Source: an uncultured Chitinophaga sp. (GTDB taxonomy: Bacteria; Bacteroidota; Bacteroidia; Chitinophagales; Chitinophagaceae). Taken from it: a stretch of 64,000 nucleotides of DNA. The first letter of the stretch is position 1. Every line of letters begins with the position of its first letter. A model generated the notes under the pieces. It saw nothing but the letters and a program-made list of their open reading frames with translations, did no database searches and was not told where the DNA came from. The position numbers were made by a program, and so were the translations under genes. The stretch lies in contig NZ_CAMLHC010000002.1 of NCBI RefSeq assembly GCF_946479755.1, positions 372,001-436,000 of the forward strand, read 5' to 3'. Below are positions 50,946 to 59,500 of this stretch, in pieces.

Positions 50946-52025
50946 TCAGTTCTGGACTACTTCCATGGGGTCGTCCATCGGGAAGAAGAGCACTTTGTCA
51001 GTGTCAGCATACTTTCCGAGATCAATCATATGCAGGGTCCTGTTGTTGACGGTATGGAAATAGAGCCGTTTATTTCTCAGGTCACTGGCACAGGTCCACA
51101 GCGTATACACGTTGTTACCGGGATGTGCCGGGTCATGGATCACCCCTTTGGGAATGTCAAAGGCGTTGAGGATCTGGAAAGCCTGGGTGACGGCTTCGTA
51201 GGCGGTGGGACTGGGATCTACGCTTTGTGTATATGCTACGGCGCGTACAAAGCGGGAGGAAGGGGTGAAATCCCCGGGAATGCCTGCCAGGCCGTTGCCA
51301 TGCCCGAAAGAGCGGAGCGTGTCGTCCATCTTCACGCAGGCGTCATTAGGCCGGGAGTTCAGGTACTGCTGCAGGTTGGCGAGGTGCCAGTCAAACGTAG
51401 GGGAGTTGGTCAACACACCTAACGGGTTGTAATAAGAATGCAGCTTTCCGTTGACACATTCTATCACCAACGACTTACCCTCCGCATCATGCACGTTGTA
51501 ATGTAGCGGAAAAGGAATGCCGCCGTTGACGTACAGGGGGATGCCCTTGTTGATCAGGATACCGCTGTCGACTGCCCGCTTCACCTGGTCTACCGTGGCG
51601 AAGTTGGATAACAGCCATGCAGATACGTCCGTAGAGCTGAGGGATTTGGCGATTTTTCGGGTTGGCACATTCATATAACCAGCGTATCCGGGTAAATAGA
51701 ACAGACCCACCGACAGGCCTTTTTCATTCATGCCATCGGCGATAGCGTCTTTGCCCATGGAGTTGATGCCAACGATAGCATACCTGGATTTCCAGTACAG
51801 GCCTTTATTGGCGCCACCGGGGCTGACGGCATTAAAAGGATAATTTCTCGGAAATACCACGACCTGGGCCTGGAGGTCGTTGTAAAATTCCATGGTACGG
51901 GCGCAGATAATAGCGCCGTCCCTGGCTCTCAGCTGAATACCTGTGCAGGCCGGAACGGTGATAGGGGTGGCCAGCAGCGAAATACCAAGGGAATAACAAA
52001 GGGTTTTAAATAATCCGGTTTTCAT
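50946..52025 (-). CDS. Choloylglycine hydrolase / penicillin V acylase family (Ntn hydrolase), exported
   Basis: 359 residues. Signal cleavage before Cys27 (VPA/CTGIQLRARDG) would expose the N-terminal nucleophile Cys of this family. RTMEFYNDLQ, DGMNEKGLSVGLFYLPG and the later ECVNGKLHSYYNPLGVLTNSP segment also match. Members cleave linear amides such as bile salt conjugates, penicillin V or acyl-homoserine lactones. In a soil-type Bacteroidota, quorum-signal or beta-lactam hydrolysis is more likely than bile salts, but this is inference. It stands alone. Confidence 0.92.
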   Translation of the reverse strand: MKTGLFKTLCYSLGISLLATPITVPACTGIQLRARDGAIICARTMEFYNDLQAQVVVFPRNYPFNAVSPGGANKGLYWKSRYAIVGINSMGKDAIADGMNEKGLSVGLFYLPGYAGYMNVPTRKIAKSLSSTDVSAWLLSNFATVDQVKRAVDSGILINKGIPLYVNGGIPFPLHYNVHDAEGKSLVIECVNGKLHSYYNPLGVLTNSPTFDWHLANLQQYLNSRPNDACVKMDDTLRSFGHGNGLAGIPGDFTPSSRFVRAVAYTQSVDPSPTAYEAVTQAFQILNAFDIPKGVIHDPAHPGNNVYTLWTCASDLRNKRLYFHTVNNRTLHMIDLGKYADTDKVLFFPMDDPMEVVQN

Positions 52026-52274
52026 TGCAGTGTAATTGGGGTGAATAAATCAAAGGTATTGGTCCGGTTAATACCGGCATAGGCTACAACAAGTGCGGAT
52101 TCCTGATTGTTTGAAATAAATTGTTATCCCTGTAAATGACTTAATGTATAATAAAGGTCATGCGCCTCCGGAGCGCGCTGTGATAGTGGTCAGTGACGGG
52201 AATCACCCTCTCGGCTAATAATGGTCATTATTTTTGGAGGTACTTCTGTCGACCTTTGTATAAAATTCTATACT

Positions 52275-53117
52275 ATGATCAAGATCGCTGCTATACTGGA
52301 TGGCCTGAAGTACTCCGAAAATGTGCAACAATATGCATTGATGGTTGCCCAGCAACAACGGGCGCATGTTACCGGTGTGCTGCCGGAGGACTTCACTTAT
52401 AACAGTTTTAGCATGTACCAGGTGCTGACATCGGGTGCTGATCCGGCCACAATAGGCCGGCTGGAGGCTGCTGACGAAGCCAGCCGCAAAGCTGCTGCTG
52501 TCACATTTGAGGTGGCCTGCCAGAAAGCGGGCGTACCCTACAGCGTGCACCGGCACAGGAATTTAGCCCTGCCGGAAGCGCTGGAAGCCAGTATTTATGC
52601 TGACCTGCTGGTGGTGGACAGGAAGGAAACGTTTACCTATGAGCCGTCGAAGGCGCCTACCCGCTTTATACGTGACCTTCTTACGGATGTGCAATGTCCC
52701 GTATTACTCACACCTGCTGAAAAATCGCCGTTGATGCCCGATTGGTCCAATGTGGTGCTGCTTTATGACGGGGAGCCGTCATCGGTGTACGCTATCAAAA
52801 TGTACAGTTATCTTCTCTTGTCGCAGTTCCCGGTCACAGTAACGGTTTTGTCTGTTAACCCGGAGGGCAATCATCTGCAGAATAAACAACTGATCCGCGA
52901 TTTTATCCACAGCCATTTTCCGGAGGCGGCTTATCACGTGGTGGATGGTAATCCGGAAACAGAAATCATCCGTTATCTGAAAAACATGCCTAAAGATACG
53001 CTGGTCGTACTGGGAGCCTACCGGCGGGGGACTGTGTCCCGCTGGTTCCGTGAAAGTATGGCTGATGTGTTGATGTCGGCGGTGGATCTGCCTTTGTTTA
53101 TTGCGCATAACAAATAA
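52275..53117 (+). CDS. Universal stress protein, tandem UspA domains
   Basis: 280 residues from the ATG at 52275. Two UspA-like folds are present: residues 1-140 (IKIAAILDGLKYSENVQQYALMVAQQQ) and 150-280 (NVVLLYDGEPSSVYAIKMYSYLLL ... DTLVVLGAYRRGTVSRWFRESMADVLM). The second ends with the G-x-Y-x-R-G-x2-S-R pattern of the nucleotide-binding loop. Such double proteins are common in Bacteroidota and respond to energy or oxygen stress. No operon partner. Confidence 0.87.
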   Translation: MIKIAAILDGLKYSENVQQYALMVAQQQRAHVTGVLPEDFTYNSFSMYQVLTSGADPATIGRLEAADEASRKAAAVTFEVACQKAGVPYSVHRHRNLALPEALEASIYADLLVVDRKETFTYEPSKAPTRFIRDLLTDVQCPVLLTPAEKSPLMPDWSNVVLLYDGEPSSVYAIKMYSYLLLSQFPVTVTVLSVNPEGNHLQNKQLIRDFIHSHFPEAAYHVVDGNPETEIIRYLKNMPKDTLVVLGAYRRGTVSRWFRESMADVLMSAVDLPLFIAHNK

Positions 53118-53264
53118 AGAAGATCCCGATGATGATACAGGGTATTGCCAGTATCCGGCAGGCCGAAGAGGAAAATACTGTGCCTCATACATTTTAACAA
53201 TCTGTGTCCTTTTTCCGTCGCCGTATTTTTCTATTTTTATTGTTGATCAAAAAACGATACAACG

Positions 53265-53741
53265 ATGGCTATAGAAAAGGTAAGAGAACATCTGAAGAAA
53301 TGGGACCGGGACAAAGATATTATTGAGCTGGCCACTTCCAGCGCCACGGTGGAACTGGCAGGACAGGCACTGGGCGTGGACGGCGCGCAGATCGCCAAAT
53401 CCATCTCCCTGCACGACGCCAACGGGGGCGCATTGCTGATTGTGGCTTCGGGTTACCATAAAATAGACAGTAAGAAATTTAAAGACGAATTTGGTTTTAA
53501 GGCCCGCATGTTGTCTTTTGAGGAGGTAGAGCCGATGATCGGCCACGCTGTTGGCGGAGTATGCCCTTTCGGGGTAGCACCGGGCGTTAAAGTATACCTC
53601 GACGTATCCCTGAAAGCTTTTGATACCGTATATCCTGCCTGTGGCAGCACTAATTCAGCGATTAAAATGACGATCGCAGATATGGAAGAAATGTCGGGAC
53701 AGGTGAAGTGGGTAGACGTGACCAAACCCCAGGAGCGCTGA
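53265..53741 (+). CDS. YbaK/ProX-type aminoacyl-tRNA deacylase
   Basis: 158 residues. The YbaK/EbsC fold is marked by ELAGQALGVDGAQIAKSISL (Lys near residue 46), GGALLIVASGYHKID, and HAVGGVCPFGVAPGVKVYLD, where the GGxCPFG loop is characteristic. It hydrolyses mischarged tRNAs (Cys-tRNAPro-like substrates) in trans. It is a single gene 66 bp before the LamG-EEP gene; no functional link is evident. Confidence 0.92.
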   Translation: MAIEKVREHLKKWDRDKDIIELATSSATVELAGQALGVDGAQIAKSISLHDANGGALLIVASGYHKIDSKKFKDEFGFKARMLSFEEVEPMIGHAVGGVCPFGVAPGVKVYLDVSLKAFDTVYPACGSTNSAIKMTIADMEEMSGQVKWVDVTKPQER

Positions 53742-53807
53742 CAGAAAAATGGAAAATTGCCCGGCTTCCTGTATTTTGTCGCCATATCCGGCGTAAAAAA
53801 ACGAACA

Positions 53808-55292
53808 ATGAAAAAAATCCTCCTGACAGCGGTCTTAGGACTGTCTGCTGTGGCCCTTTCCGCACAATCGCCCGACTACCGGCAGTCATTTGACAAGCAC
53901 CCTACCTGGCCAACCTGTGCGGGGGTAGCAGGGACGGCGCTCAACCTTGATAACAACGTCGCGGTACGCCATCCGATACCGCTGACGGATCTGCCGGGAC
54001 CGTATGACGGCTCTTTTACCGCGCAATGTTGGTCAAAGGCGGCGCCGGATGATGCGTCTTATGTACTGCTTTCCGCCACCGGTAACAACGAAGGCTGGGA
54101 GCTGGGCGTACAGGCTAACGGCGCCTGGTACTGGCAGGCGGTCAATAACAATGCCCGTTATACCTATTACCCTACGCCGCAAAGGCAAAGTATCCGTGAT
54201 GGTAAATGGCACCAGTTGACCTACAGCTACGACGCGGCTAAAAAAGAAGCCGCCCTGTACTATGACGGGCTGCAGGTAGCGATCTACCATGTGCCGGCCC
54301 TGCCGGCTGGCAGGATGGCCGATACGCTCTTTGCCGGCGGCAGACCTTCCGGCGACCAGCAGGAATGGAACACCTTTAACGGCGCGCTCGATGAACTGGC
54401 CCTGTACAAGACGGTCTTATCCCCCCAACAGGTACGTGCTTCCTACGCCCGTTACTACCCGGCAGCGCCGGTCGCCGTGATGCCGGTAGGCAAACCGCTC
54501 ACGGTGATGAACTTCAATATCTACCACGGGGGTAATGAAACCGGCAAAGGGACCGGGCCACGGCGGGTGGTGGACATCATCCGCCAGTCGGGCGCCGATA
54601 TCGTTTCCATGCAGGAGACGTATGGCTCCGGTGAGAAAATAGCCGACGCCCTGGGATATTATTTTTACCTGCGCAGCACCAACCTGAGCATCATGAGCCG
54701 CTACCCGATAGCGGAAACGCTCGATGGCGCCAAACCTTTCTGCAACGGCGGCGCATGTATCCGGTTAAATGAACGGCAACAGGTGGCTTTCATCACTAAC
54801 TGGCTCAACTATCCGCTGGACTACTGGGACCTGCTGGAGAAAAAAGAGCCGCTGCCGGACTCCCTGCTGGCGGAAATGGAGCGGGTCAACGCTTCCCAGC
54901 TGAAAGACAACCTGGAGGCAATCGGTCAGCAGGTCGCGGAAGCGGATAAAATACCGGTGATTTTCTGCGGGGACTTCAACAGCGGTTCGCATCTCGACTG
55001 GGTGGAAAGCACCCGTCACCTGAACGGTGGTTATGTAATACCATTCCCGCAGAGCCGCATCATGCTGAATGCCGGCTTTACCGACAGCTACCGCCACCTT
55101 CATCCCGATCCGCTGAAAGACAGGGGCATTACCTGGAGCCCTATGTTGCCGAAAGCATTTAAAGACCGTATTGATTATATCTACTACAAAGGAAACAAAC
55201 TGCAACCGCTCCAATCCTTTACCATCACCACCCACCCGGTACGTTATCCATCGGATCATGCAGCGCTGGTGACGGTATTTAAAATAAACTAA
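53808..55292 (+). CDS. Secreted LamG domain fused to an endonuclease/exonuclease/phosphatase domain
   Basis: 494 residues from the ATG at 53808, giving a clean signal peptide (ending ALSAQ). A LamG/concanavalin-like domain covers about 35-220 (DGSFTAQCWSKAAPDDASYVLLSATG). An EEP metal-dependent hydrolase domain covers about 230-494, with MNFNIYHGG, VSMQETYGSGEKIAD, CGDFNSGSHLDW, RIDYIYYKG and the final SDHAALVTVF supplying the usual Asp/Glu/His residues. Substrates could be extracellular DNA, sphingomyelin-like lipids or phosphates. A strong terminator follows. Confidence 0.9.
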   Translation: MKKILLTAVLGLSAVALSAQSPDYRQSFDKHPTWPTCAGVAGTALNLDNNVAVRHPIPLTDLPGPYDGSFTAQCWSKAAPDDASYVLLSATGNNEGWELGVQANGAWYWQAVNNNARYTYYPTPQRQSIRDGKWHQLTYSYDAAKKEAALYYDGLQVAIYHVPALPAGRMADTLFAGGRPSGDQQEWNTFNGALDELALYKTVLSPQQVRASYARYYPAAPVAVMPVGKPLTVMNFNIYHGGNETGKGTGPRRVVDIIRQSGADIVSMQETYGSGEKIADALGYYFYLRSTNLSIMSRYPIAETLDGAKPFCNGGACIRLNERQQVAFITNWLNYPLDYWDLLEKKEPLPDSLLAEMERVNASQLKDNLEAIGQQVAEADKIPVIFCGDFNSGSHLDWVESTRHLNGGYVIPFPQSRIMLNAGFTDSYRHLHPDPLKDRGITWSPMLPKAFKDRIDYIYYKGNKLQPLQSFTITTHPVRYPSDHAALVTVFKIN

Positions 55293-55305
55293 GGGCTATC
55301 ATTAA

Positions 55306-55340
55306 AACGGCCGTCAGCGGATATTCCGCTGACGGCCGTT
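55306..55340. terminator. Strong bidirectional terminator
   Basis: A perfect 16-bp stem (55306-55321 with 55325-55340) and a 3-base loop between convergent genes. A-rich sequence precedes it and TACGTTTT follows. Confidence 0.85.
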
Positions 55341-55361
55341 ACGTTTTATACCCTGCGCAGG

Positions 55362-56810
55362 TCAGGCTGCCTGTGCTGTTTTGTTTCTGTTTAAGAGGGC
55401 GTAGCAGATATACAGGAAGACCAGCCATGCCGGAATCATTTCCACCGGCAGCTTCATACCGGTGATCCACATCAGCACCAGGATACCTACCAGGAATACC
55501 AGGCAGATATAGTTAGACAGCGGATAGATAAATGACGGGAATTTGGTGGATACCTGTTCCAGTCTTTTGTGTTGTCTGAACTTCAGGTGCACCACGCTGA
55601 TCATGATCCAGTTGATGATCAGGGCGGATACTACCAGCGACATGAGTACCTCCAGCGCCTGTTCCGGTATCAGTTTATTCACCACGATACAGATAGCGGC
55701 GAACAATGCAGATACCAGCGTCGCTTTTACGGGCACATGATTTTTATTGAGGTCCGATAGGAAAGCCGGTGCATTGCCTTGCTGGGCAAGGCCGTACAGC
55801 ATACGGCTGTTGCTGTATACGCAGCTGTTATATACAGAAAGAGCGGCCGTGAGCACAATAAGGTTCAGCGCATTGGCGATCAGGCTGGTGAAGTAGATGG
55901 TTTTACCGAAGAGGGTAAACTCAAATCCTTTCAGGCTTTCAAACACCATCACGAACGGGCTGCTGTCTGTTGTAATACTTTTCCAGGGTGACAGGGAGAA
56001 GAGGATAATAAGTGCGCCCACGTAGAAGATCAGGATACGGTAGATCACCTGGTTGGTTGCTCTGGGGATGGTTTTCTCCGGTTTGTCGGCTTCTGCGGCC
56101 GTGATACCGATCAGCTCCAGTCCACCGAACGAGAACATGATCATGGCAATGGCTGCAAAGAGGCCCTGGTATTTGCCGTCGGCGCCTTTATCCAGCAGGC
56201 CTTTGGGGAAGAAACCACCATCGTTCCAGAGGTTTTCAATGTTGGCCTGCGCGCCGCCATGGCCGCTGATCAGCAGGTATATGCCGAAAACGATCATGGA
56301 GATGATGGCGATCACCTTTACGATGGAGAACCAGAATTCCGCTTCGCCGTACACTTTTACGGAGCTGAGGTTGAGCGCATTAATGGCAACAAAAAAGAAC
56401 AGGCTGGAAGCCCACAGGGGTATTTCCGGCCACCAGAAATGTACATATACACCGATGGCGGTCAGCTCAGACATACTTACCAGGATATACAGTATCCAGT
56501 AGTTCCAGCCTGAGGCGAAGCCGGCGAAGGTGCCCCAGTATTTATAGGCAAAGTGGCTGAAGCTGCCGGATACCGGTTCTTCCACTACCATTTCGCCCAG
56601 CTGGCGCATAATAAAGAAGGCGATCACGCCTGCCATAGCATATCCGAGGATAACAGAAGGGCCGGCCAGTACGGCGGCAGGGCCTATGCCCAGAAACAGG
56701 CCGGTGCCAATAGCGCCGCCCAGTGCAATCAGTTGAATGTGCCTGTTTTGCAGGCCTCTTTTAAGCTTCTGCGGATTTGGTTGTTCCTTTGTTGTTGTCA
56801 GTTCTTCCAA
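55362..56810 (-). CDS. Amino acid permease (APC superfamily, AAT family)
   Basis: 482 residues, twelve membrane segments. LKRGLQNRHIQLIALGGAIGTGLFLG is the AAT-family opening (as in GabP, AnsP, CycA and LysP), and GLELIGITAAEADKPEKTIPRATNQVIYRI is the conserved loop after span 6. It imports an amino acid by proton symport; which one is not clear. The start is unusual: no ATG lies in frame before the conserved region, an in-frame stop is 55 bp upstream, and a TTG at 56810 is the only sensible start. Confidence 0.92.
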   Translation of the reverse strand: MEELTTTKEQPNPQKLKRGLQNRHIQLIALGGAIGTGLFLGIGPAAVLAGPSVILGYAMAGVIAFFIMRQLGEMVVEEPVSGSFSHFAYKYWGTFAGFASGWNYWILYILVSMSELTAIGVYVHFWWPEIPLWASSLFFFVAINALNLSSVKVYGEAEFWFSIVKVIAIISMIVFGIYLLISGHGGAQANIENLWNDGGFFPKGLLDKGADGKYQGLFAAIAMIMFSFGGLELIGITAAEADKPEKTIPRATNQVIYRILIFYVGALIILFSLSPWKSITTDSSPFVMVFESLKGFEFTLFGKTIYFTSLIANALNLIVLTAALSVYNSCVYSNSRMLYGLAQQGNAPAFLSDLNKNHVPVKATLVSALFAAICIVVNKLIPEQALEVLMSLVVSALIINWIMISVVHLKFRQHKRLEQVSTKFPSFIYPLSNYICLVFLVGILVLMWITGMKLPVEMIPAWLVFLYICYALLNRNKTAQAA

Positions 56811-56900
56811 GGTAAAAACGGTGGGTAAGGTTGCAAGATGCGTTAATTTCCGGAAAACTGTAAACTAATAATATTTCACTTATTAGAAAAGTAAATTATA

Positions 56901-58103
56901 TCAGGACAACAGGAAGGCTTCGTCCCAATATGGCGGACTGTCGAGGGTATGCGACAAAAGAGACAGTCCGATGCCGCTGCTGCCGTCCAGCAGGTCCCAG
57001 CAGTATTCCCATTGTTTATCCACTCCTTCCCAGCCGCGCACACCGTAAACGCCGGGCTGGCCGGAGAAGGCCACCTTTTGCAGCGTATTGTGATGCCAGT
57101 GACCGGCCGCGGTGCGGAATGCGGGATCACCGGTTTCGTACCAGAAGCGGCGGTAAAAGGCGGCGATGCCTGCGGAACCATGACAGAGGCAGGCGTCTAC
57201 GATGCCCGCCGTCTGGTCGGTATCGCGCCGCAGGGTGTAGTGCATCACCCCGAGAGCCTGCTGCTGCCAGCGGTCCTCCTGTAACGCTTTGCCGCAGTGC
57301 CATAACGCCAGCGCCACATTAAAATCGCCGTAACACCAGGAGAGGCGGCTGTAGGGCGCCCGTCCGTCGAGGATACCGGGAAACAGCGCATGGGGCTTGT
57401 CTGCAAGGCGCGGGTTCTGATGATGCCACATAAAATCGATGCATTCGCTGATCAGCTGCCGGCAGGTGTCCGGGGCAATACCGGCGAGGCAGGCGCGCGA
57501 CAGCAGTATCAACACACTGCAGGTGCCATGCGCCAGGCTGAAAGTGTCTACGCCGGACTCCCTCGGAGGGTCAAACAACACGAACACAGGAAGACTGCGG
57601 CCATGGACTGTCATACGGCTGGCGGCAGCTATCGCCGCCACAAATTTCTCCAGGTGCCCACGCACTGCTTCCACGTGTGCATAACTCAGCAGGTGGTGAC
57701 AGATACCGGCACTGCCATGCAGCAAATCGAAGTTCTGCTCCGAAAGGCATTTTTCACTTTCGGCAATGGCAGCAGGGATATAGCCGGCTGACAGTTCTTC
57801 AATGTCAATATCGATGAAACGCTGAGTATACAGGTGTTGCAACAACCAGAACGGCCCGGTGGTACCGTTGCAGTAAGAGTAGCCGGCTACCGGCTGCGGC
57901 TGGAGCGCACCATACAGCTGCTGTAACCAGCTGCCTGCACAGGGGGCACTGTTGTCAACATATCGCTCATAATAAAAAAGATAGAGAAGAACACCCCAGG
58001 GCCCTTTGAAAAGGCTTTCACCGAAATAAGGCTCATAAGCTTTCGACTCCAGCAACCGTAGGTGGTCCTGGTAGATACGGGTCAACGCGGAACCGGTCGT
58101 CAT
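56901..58103 (-). CDS. LanC-family lanthipeptide cyclase
   Basis: 400 residues with a LanC alpha/alpha toroid. LLHGSAGICHHLL (128-140), an AHGTCS segment (191-196), SWCYGDFNVALALW (255-268) and ACLCHGSAGIAAFY (304-317) match the family. The zinc ligands Cys257, Cys307 and His308 are in place. LanC adds cysteine thiols to dehydroamino acids to form lanthionine rings. A lanthipeptide-like precursor gene lies 59 bp upstream, separated by an attenuator-like hairpin. No LanB dehydratase, transporter or protease gene is visible within the window. Confidence 0.9.
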   Translation of the reverse strand: MTTGSALTRIYQDHLRLLESKAYEPYFGESLFKGPWGVLLYLFYYERYVDNSAPCAGSWLQQLYGALQPQPVAGYSYCNGTTGPFWLLQHLYTQRFIDIDIEELSAGYIPAAIAESEKCLSEQNFDLLHGSAGICHHLLSYAHVEAVRGHLEKFVAAIAAASRMTVHGRSLPVFVLFDPPRESGVDTFSLAHGTCSVLILLSRACLAGIAPDTCRQLISECIDFMWHHQNPRLADKPHALFPGILDGRAPYSRLSWCYGDFNVALALWHCGKALQEDRWQQQALGVMHYTLRRDTDQTAGIVDACLCHGSAGIAAFYRRFWYETGDPAFRTAAGHWHHNTLQKVAFSGQPGVYGVRGWEGVDKQWEYCWDLLDGSSGIGLSLLSHTLDSPPYWDEAFLLS

Positions 58104-58121
58104 ATGTAAGGATTAAAAACA

Positions 58122-58147
58122 GTATGGCAGGACTACGCCTGCCATAC
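58122..58147 (-). terminator. Attenuator-like hairpin between precursor and lanC
   Basis: A perfect 10-bp stem (GTATGGCAGG with CCTGCCATAC) and 6-base loop. On the minus strand it is followed by TGTTTTT. It lies within the 59-bp gap between the precursor stop and the lanC start, so partial termination would yield more precursor than enzyme message, as in many peptide operons. Confidence 0.75.
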
Positions 58148-58162
58148 GTTATCAGGAAAAAA

Positions 58163-58360
58163 TCAGTTGGGACAGCCGGATTGGGTAGATGGTTCTGCAC
58201 AGCAGGGCCAGCAACGTAAAGGGGAGTCCATGGAAAGCGCGGTGCGGAAAGGAGCACTCACGGCCTGTGGTGCGTCGGTCACGTCAGTTTGGTTCATAAC
58301 AGCAATTGTCTCTTTCTGAAGAAAGAGTTTTTTGTCGAGGGACAGTTTTTCCGGTTGCAT
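58163..58360 (-). CDS. Class I lanthipeptide-like precursor peptide
   Basis: 65 residues. The leader KLSLDKKLFLQKETIAVMN (5-23) is the Bacteroidota class I lanthipeptide pattern of alternating Lys/Leu followed by KETIA. The core is rich in Ser, Thr and Cys (Cys50, 53, 54, 63; SPLRCWPCCAEPSTQSGC), able to form several lanthionines. It is immediately upstream of lanC on the same strand. No double-glycine site is seen, so leader removal may follow another protease. A dehydratase must act in trans if the product is made. Confidence 0.82.
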   Translation of the reverse strand: MQPEKLSLDKKLFLQKETIAVMNQTDVTDAPQAVSAPFRTALSMDSPLRCWPCCAEPSTQSGCPN

Positions 58361-58670
58361 AAATTATGGTTTACTGGTTAAAAAAAAGCAGCGGGAATCA
58401 TTACAGGTAGTGTGACTTGGTGTTTTTCCAGATTTACAAACAAATGCCAGTTGTCTTGTTGCTTAATAACGGCACTCATAGGTGAGCGGCAGCTCTACGC
58501 AGCATGGAAAACAGCGTGCCGGAGCATCCATGGAGAGAGCTATACTAAATTTAACTTTTTTCTTTCATTCATCAGGGAGCGGCGACGTGAAAAAAAGTAC
58601 ATGGAAAGTTTTTGTAACCTTTTGCCCGGTTTTTTGTAAATTCCATAACACCTATCTTAAACCTACCCAT
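58361..58670. other. 310-bp divergent gap, no gene seen
   Basis: This lies between the lanthipeptide precursor (-) and the CsgG-like gene (+), so it must hold both promoters. I found no TTTG/TAnnTTTG pair with normal spacing in either direction, and no long repeats or hairpins. Confidence 0.4.
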
Positions 58671-59492
58671 ATGCGTCACATGTTAAGTATACTCACAACG
58701 TTTTTATTATCACTGTCTGTGCTGGCACAAAACAAAACCGATATCATTTTGAAAACCAACGGAGAAGAAATGAAAGGCAAGGTGGTGGAAATCCTGGACA
58801 ATGATGTCAAATTCACTTATGAGGGAGAAACACTGGTGTATTCGGTTAAAAAATCCGAGATCCAGAAAATCACTTTCAGCAGCGGAAGGGTCCAGACATT
58901 CAATGCTGCCACCACTACGTCCGCTCCCGCCCAGGCCGACAGCCAGCCTGCAGCTACCGGGGACTCCCGTAATAAAGTGGCTATTTTACCTTTTACGTTC
59001 ACCAAAGACGGGCAGGCGGCGCCCGAAGAAGTGAGCATGCAGGTGCAAAACGAATGCTACGCATTGCTTAGCCGGCATTCCGGCGTATACACCGTGCTGG
59101 AGCCGCGGAGAACAGACGTGCTGCTGAACAAAGCCAATATCACAAGAGCGAACATCATGAATTATACCATGGATGAAATCGCTAAAATACTGGGTGTGGA
59201 ATATATTGTAGATGGCATGGTGACGCAGAACAGAACTACCCAGACCAGCTATGGTTCAAGTTCCTATCAGAATAAAAACGATAAAAAAGACGATGATAAA
59301 AAATCATCCGGCAGCAGCAGCAATTATGCTACCACCCAGCAGAATTATCAGAGCACGCTGGACCTGAAGATTTACAACGATAAAGGCGCTACTGTTTACA
59401 GCCAGAACAGGAAAGCATTCTGGAACACGGAAGATGCCTATAAGTCAGCATTGGAATACCTGATCAAACGCTGTCCGCTGTATTCCAAATAA
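58671..59492 (+). CDS. Exported CsgG-like lipid-free protein (curli assembly/GNA1162-like domain)
   Basis: 273 residues from the ATG at 58671, which gives a signal peptide ending SVLAQ. The N-terminal half (KTDIILKTNGEEMKGKVVEILDNDVKFTYEGETLVYSVKKSEIQKI) is a small beta domain common in Bacteroidota. The rest (NKVAILPFTFTKDGQAAPEEVSMQVQNECYALL; VLEPRRTDVLLNKANI; EIAKILGVEYIVDGMV) follows the CsgG/GNA1162 pattern of outer-membrane assembly factors. A low-complexity Lys/Asp/Ser insert (about 198-215) interrupts it. Function uncertain. Confidence 0.75.
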   Translation: MRHMLSILTTFLLSLSVLAQNKTDIILKTNGEEMKGKVVEILDNDVKFTYEGETLVYSVKKSEIQKITFSSGRVQTFNAATTTSAPAQADSQPAATGDSRNKVAILPFTFTKDGQAAPEEVSMQVQNECYALLSRHSGVYTVLEPRRTDVLLNKANITRANIMNYTMDEIAKILGVEYIVDGMVTQNRTTQTSYGSSSYQNKNDKKDDDKKSSGSSSNYATTQQNYQSTLDLKIYNDKGATVYSQNRKAFWNTEDAYKSALEYLIKRCPLYSK

Positions 59493-59500
59493 ACTGCCCG

